This document shows positions 61,560-64,000 of a DNA stretch of 64,000 nt, piece after piece. Source of the DNA: Acidobacteriota bacterium (GTDB lineage: Bacteria; Acidobacteriota; Terriglobia; Terriglobales; Acidobacteriaceae); assembly GCA_018268895.1 (NCBI GenBank), contig JAFDVP010000014.1, positions 124,001-188,000 of the forward strand, in the 5' to 3' direction. Both the position numbers and the translations under genes were made by a program. Position 1 is the stretch's first letter; every line of letters starts with the position of its first letter. Below the pieces are notes generated by a model. The model was not told the DNA's origin. It saw nothing but the letters and a program-made list of their open reading frames with translations, and made no database searches.

Positions 61560-62354
61560 TTAGCGGCCAGTCCATGCCGGGGGGCGCTTCTCCAGAAAGG
61601 CCGTCGTCCCTTCGGCTTTGTCGGCGGTGCCGCAGAGCCTGCCGAAGATTCCCGTCTCGACGTTGAGCGCAGCGTCGAGACTGCGGCCCGCGCCTTTGTA
61701 AACCGCCTCGATACAACCGGCTACGGCAAGTGGGGCCACAGCGGTGATGGCGCGGGCCAGTTCATGTCCGCGCTCCAGCAGCCGGTCGCCGGCGACGACC
61801 TCGTCGACCAGACCCAGGCGCAGGGCCTCGCTGGCTGCAATCATCTCGCCGGTTAGCATCAGTTTGAGAGCGCCTGATTGCCCGACGAGGCGCGGAAGCC
61901 GTTGTGTCCCTCCATAGCCGGGGACGAGGCCCAGCTTGACCTCGGGCTGGCCGAGCTTCGCGGTCTCTGCCGCAAGGCGCATGGTGCAGGACATCGCCAA
62001 CTCACATCCGCCGCCCAGCGCAAATCCATTAATCAGGGCGATGACAGGCTTGCCGCAGGTCTCGATCTTGCGAAAGATAGCGTTTCCGCTCCGGGAGAGG
62101 GCGCGGCCGGTAACGCGGTTGGTCGTCGTCAGTTCGCCGATGTCGGCACCGGCGGCAAAAGCCTTCTCGCCAGCGCCGGTGAGGAGGATAACGCGAACGG
62201 CATCGTGCTTCGCAAGCATGGTGAAGAGCTCGCGCAGGGCCCCGAAGACCTGTTCGTTGAGCGCGTTCAGTACGCGAGGACGGTTGATGGTAACGGTTGC
62301 GATCTGGTCCCGTACCTCGCAAAGGACGACCTCGACCTTCTGCGTCTCTTCCAT
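61560..62354 (-). CDS. Enoyl-CoA hydratase/isomerase (crotonase family)
   Basis: 264 residues from the ATG at 62354 (GGGGAGA upstream; the frame is open to 62423). Crotonase fold: TVTINRPRVLNALNEQVF, the oxyanion loop in KAFAAGADIGEL, FALGGGCELAMSCTMRLA with one catalytic Glu region and LGQPEVKLGLVPGYGGTQRLPRLVG with the other Glu. It should hydrate trans-2-enoyl-CoA in fatty-acid or butanoyl-CoA metabolism; a 3-hydroxybutyryl-CoA dehydratase role is equally possible. No other beta-oxidation gene is adjacent. Divergent from the RibH fusion gene, with a 77-bp gap. Confidence 0.9.
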   Translation of the reverse strand: MEETQKVEVVLCEVRDQIATVTINRPRVLNALNEQVFGALRELFTMLAKHDAVRVILLTGAGEKAFAAGADIGELTTTNRVTGRALSRSGNAIFRKIETCGKPVIALINGFALGGGCELAMSCTMRLAAETAKLGQPEVKLGLVPGYGGTQRLPRLVGQSGALKLMLTGEMIAASEALRLGLVDEVVAGDRLLERGHELARAITAVAPLAVAGCIEAVYKGAGRSLDAALNVETGIFGRLCGTADKAEGTTAFLEKRPPAWTGR

Positions 62355-62418
62355 GAATCTTCTCCCCAGGGTGGTACTGCCTTCTATCTGATGCACACGA
62401 CAGTCAGAACGATGACGA

Positions 62419-62424
62419 TACAAT
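62419..62424 (+). promoter_or_regulatory. -10 element placed for a leaderless ribH mRNA
   Basis: TACAAT ends seven bases before the ATG at 62432, so transcription from it would start at or next to the A of ATG. No Shine-Dalgarno precedes this ATG. No good -35 was seen 17-18 bases upstream. Candidate only. Confidence 0.35.
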
Positions 62425-62431
62425 CGTACCT

Positions 62432-63319
62432 ATGATCAAGGGAATGACGCTGGTCCGCGAAATTGGCTCTGCGGACGCATTCGACCGTCTGAACAGCCTG
62501 TTGCTGTCGCTTGGGTTCGAACAGGGAAAGGGCTGGGACGATGGGACCGGCCGTGGAACCGCGCTGCTGGCTCCGCTGGGAAATCTTGAGCTTATGACGG
62601 GACGCCCGCCTGCTGTGCCGTCGATTCTGATTGAGGTCAACGGTCTCGACGCGATCCACTCAGCCGTGCACACGTGGATGCTGGCGAACTTTCGCAGTGA
62701 AGAGGTGGAGTCGCTGCTGGGGCCACCGGAGCTGACGCACTGGAACAGCAGGCTGTTTACGGTGAAGCTCCCCGACGGCACCGCCGAGGGCCTGAAGCTG
62801 GGCTTCTGGCAGTCGGAGAACCCGCTCCACGGCAAACCGGCGGCGATCGAGGGCGATCTCTCAGCGGCGGGGATGCGGTTCGGGATTGTGACGGCGCGGT
62901 GGAACGCCGTGATTACCGACCGGCTGCTGCAGGGAGCGCTCGATGCCATCTACCGCAGCGGTGGCGCAAAGGCCGATGTTGAGATTGTCCGCGTTCCCGG
63001 TGCGTGGGAGGTTCCCTCCGTCGCGCGAACGCTGGCAGAGACCAAGCGCTTTGATGCAATTGTGACGCTGGCCTGCCTGATTCGCGGCGAAACAGCGCAC
63101 TATGAGGCGATCTACAACGAGGTCGCGCGAGGGATCGGGCAGTCGCAGCAGGACACGGGCGTACCTCATGCCTTCGGCGTGCTGACCTGCGAGACACTCG
63201 AGCAGGCGCTGGACCGCGCCGGCATCAAGGCGGGCAACAAGGGATTTGAGGCTGCGATTGCAGCCATCGAGATGGTCTCAATCCAGCGCAAGATCAAGAA
63301 GGAAGAGGGCGGGAAGTAA
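62432..63319 (+). CDS. ribH: VOC-like domain fused to 6,7-dimethyl-8-ribityllumazine synthase
   Basis: 295 residues in two parts. Residues 1-135 look like a glyoxalase/VOC-type beta-alpha fold (IGSADAFDRLNSLLLSLGFEQGKGWDDG, then SRLFTVKLPDGTAEGLKLGFWQSENP). Residues 146-285 are a complete lumazine synthase: FGIVTARWNAVITDRLLQGAL, VPGAWEVP, LACLIRGETAHYEAIYNEVARG with the catalytic His, FGVLTCETLEQALDRAG and NKGFEAAIAAIEM. It condenses ribulose-derived dihydroxybutanone phosphate with the pyrimidine in riboflavin synthesis. Stand-alone RibH is 150-160 residues, so the fusion is unusual. The stop overlaps the nusB ATG by one base, the common ribH-nusB pairing. Confidence 0.9.
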   Translation: MIKGMTLVREIGSADAFDRLNSLLLSLGFEQGKGWDDGTGRGTALLAPLGNLELMTGRPPAVPSILIEVNGLDAIHSAVHTWMLANFRSEEVESLLGPPELTHWNSRLFTVKLPDGTAEGLKLGFWQSENPLHGKPAAIEGDLSAAGMRFGIVTARWNAVITDRLLQGALDAIYRSGGAKADVEIVRVPGAWEVPSVARTLAETKRFDAIVTLACLIRGETAHYEAIYNEVARGIGQSQQDTGVPHAFGVLTCETLEQALDRAGIKAGNKGFEAAIAAIEMVSIQRKIKKEEGGK

Positions 63320-63741
63320 TGGGAACACGGAGAAAATCCCGCGAATTGGCGATGCAGATGCTCTTTCAGGGAGACCTGGGCAAACAGACGCCAGAGCAGG
63401 TGGACAAACTCTTCTGGGCTTCGCGCGACGACGTCGACGACGATACGCGCGCCTTTGCCGAAGACATCTACCGCGTTGCGACGACGCGGCAGCCGGAGAT
63501 CGACAAGCTGATCGAGGCGCACGCGCAGAACTGGCGGCTGGAGCGCATGGCCGTCGTCGATCGCAACCTGATTCGCGCTGCGGTGGCGGAGATGCTCGGC
63601 AGTCCGAACACCCCGGCGGCGATCATCATCAACGAGTCGCTGGAGGTGGCGCGGCGGTATGCGGCGCCGGAGTCGGTGCAGTTCCTCAATGGCGTTCTGG
63701 ACGCCATCGCCCGCGACCTGATGAAGCAGCGCCTGGGGTGA
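63319..63741 (+). CDS. nusB: Transcription antitermination factor NusB
   Basis: 140 residues, all-helical. RRKSRELAMQMLFQGDLG at the N-terminus, a central LIEAHAQNWRLERMAVVDRNLIRAAVAEML and a C-terminal TPAAIIINESLEVARRYAAPESVQFLNGVLDAIA match NusB throughout. With NusE it binds boxA RNA for antitermination of rRNA operons. GGAGG-like AGGGCGGGA lies upstream of the ATG inside ribH; the one-base overlap makes coupling likely. A strong terminator ends the unit. Confidence 0.95.
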   Translation: MGTRRKSRELAMQMLFQGDLGKQTPEQVDKLFWASRDDVDDDTRAFAEDIYRVATTRQPEIDKLIEAHAQNWRLERMAVVDRNLIRAAVAEMLGSPNTPAAIIINESLEVARRYAAPESVQFLNGVLDAIARDLMKQRLG

Positions 63742-63759
63742 TCTCTTGCTGGAACTAAG

Positions 63760-63790
63760 AGAAAGGCCCTCTCCGTGAGAGGGCCTTTCT
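63760..63790 (+). terminator. Rho-independent terminator after nusB
   Basis: A perfect 14-bp stem (AGAAAGGCCCTCTC and complement) with a CGT loop. The A-rich 5' arm and T-rich 3' arm make it work in both directions, so it can also serve the convergent gene at 63814. Confidence 0.9.
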
Positions 63791-63813
63791 TATGCGAGAG
63801 CCCGTCAGACTAC

Positions 63814-64000
63814 TTACGAAGTCGCCTTGCGTGCGTGTTGGACGATCAGATTGGGCGTGACAAAGACCGCTGGGTTGTCCGTGCCGTTGATGTAGAGCGG
63901 CAACTTCGGGTTGATCGACCTGGTTGCGTCGTCGGTCAGCGTCGAGCGATTGATCAGGTGGACCTGGTTGTCGCCCGAGGTGCCGATATAGACGGTCGTG
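63814..64000 (-). CDS. C-terminal end of a beta-propeller-like protein (5' part beyond window)
   Basis: The last 62 codons of a minus-strand gene with its stop at 63814: TTVYIGTSGDNQVHLINRS, then PKLPLYINGTDNPAVFVTPNLIVQHARKATS. The strand-turn-strand with VYIGTSGDNQVHLIN looks like the last blade of a YncE/NHL-type propeller, as in large secreted acidobacterial proteins. Too little is visible for a functional call. The nusB terminator lies just beyond its stop. Confidence 0.7.
   Translation of the reverse strand, partial: TTVYIGTSGDNQVHLINRSTLTDDATRSINPKLPLYINGTDNPAVFVTPNLIVQHARKATS

Noticed and set aside
1..64000. CRISPR arrays, tRNA or rRNA genes, phage genes, toxin-antitoxin pairs
   Set aside because: No regularly spaced repeats, cloverleaf-like sequences or recognisable genes of these kinds were seen by eye in either strand.

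Overview
The window reads as chromosomal DNA of an Acidobacteriota member, most likely class Terriglobia (Terriglobus/Granulicella/Edaphobacter type). This is a judgement from gene content: a very large Oar-like TonB-dependent receptor with an N-terminal carboxypeptidase-regulatory-like domain, many TTG/GTG starts with good Shine-Dalgarno sites, an UpxY-type NusG paralogue, and the style of the housekeeping proteins. No rRNA, tRNA or CRISPR array was seen.

Region 1 (1-23.3 kb) is a surface-polysaccharide island. Thirteen minus-strand genes run from 18.5 kb to beyond base 1: two sugar aminotransferases, a fused WbpB-WbpD-like oxidoreductase/acetyltransferase, a PglF/CapD-like 4,6-dehydratase, a Wzc-type tyrosine autokinase, an FkbM methyltransferase, a Wzx-like flippase, two GT4 glycosyltransferases, a Wzy-like polymerase/ligase, a formyltransferase-like/GINT1-like protein, a Wza-like exporter and a cut-off NAD-dependent epimerase. 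Facing them are a Crp/Fnr regulator, a degenerate receiver protein, an UpxY/RfaH-type NusG paralogue and a WbpA-like UDP-sugar dehydrogenase. WbpA/B/E/D-like activities together suggest a diacetamido uronic acid in the polymer. An IS3 orfA remnant marks the end of the island.

Region 2 (23.4-39.8 kb) is a galactoside/galactonate catabolic locus. A minus-strand operon encodes a secreted two-domain cupin, an amidohydrolase, an ABM-fold protein, an NCS1-type permease and a secreted GH36 alpha-galactosidase. Facing it are an SDR dehydrogenase, an IclR regulator (minus), a TonB-dependent receptor, a secreted MBL-fold hydrolase, then DgoK, DgoA, a Tat-signal DgoD-like dehydratase and a DgoT-like MFS permease. 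This fits the oxidative De Ley-Doudoroff route (galactose to galactonate to KDGal to KDPGal to pyruvate plus GAP). Both divergent promoter regions carry the same 17-bp motif TGAAAT-N3-ATTCAAAA, a candidate operator for the local IclR regulator.

Region 3 (39.8-64 kb) is mostly housekeeping: a GAF-PAS-GGDEF diguanylate cyclase, small membrane proteins, an M24 peptidase, a nitrilase-family amidohydrolase (AguB-like), a glutamine synthetase, a SIMPL protein, Icd and Mdh with clear terminators, the GTPase Der with a long basic N-terminus, a DinG-like helicase, QueD-QueE, a purine nucleoside permease, a sodium/solute symporter, a crotonase, a VOC-like/RibH fusion followed by NusB, and the C-terminus of a beta-propeller-like protein. 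Intergenic spaces hold short tandem repeats, a pair of REP-like hairpins and an orphan BlaI-type palindrome.
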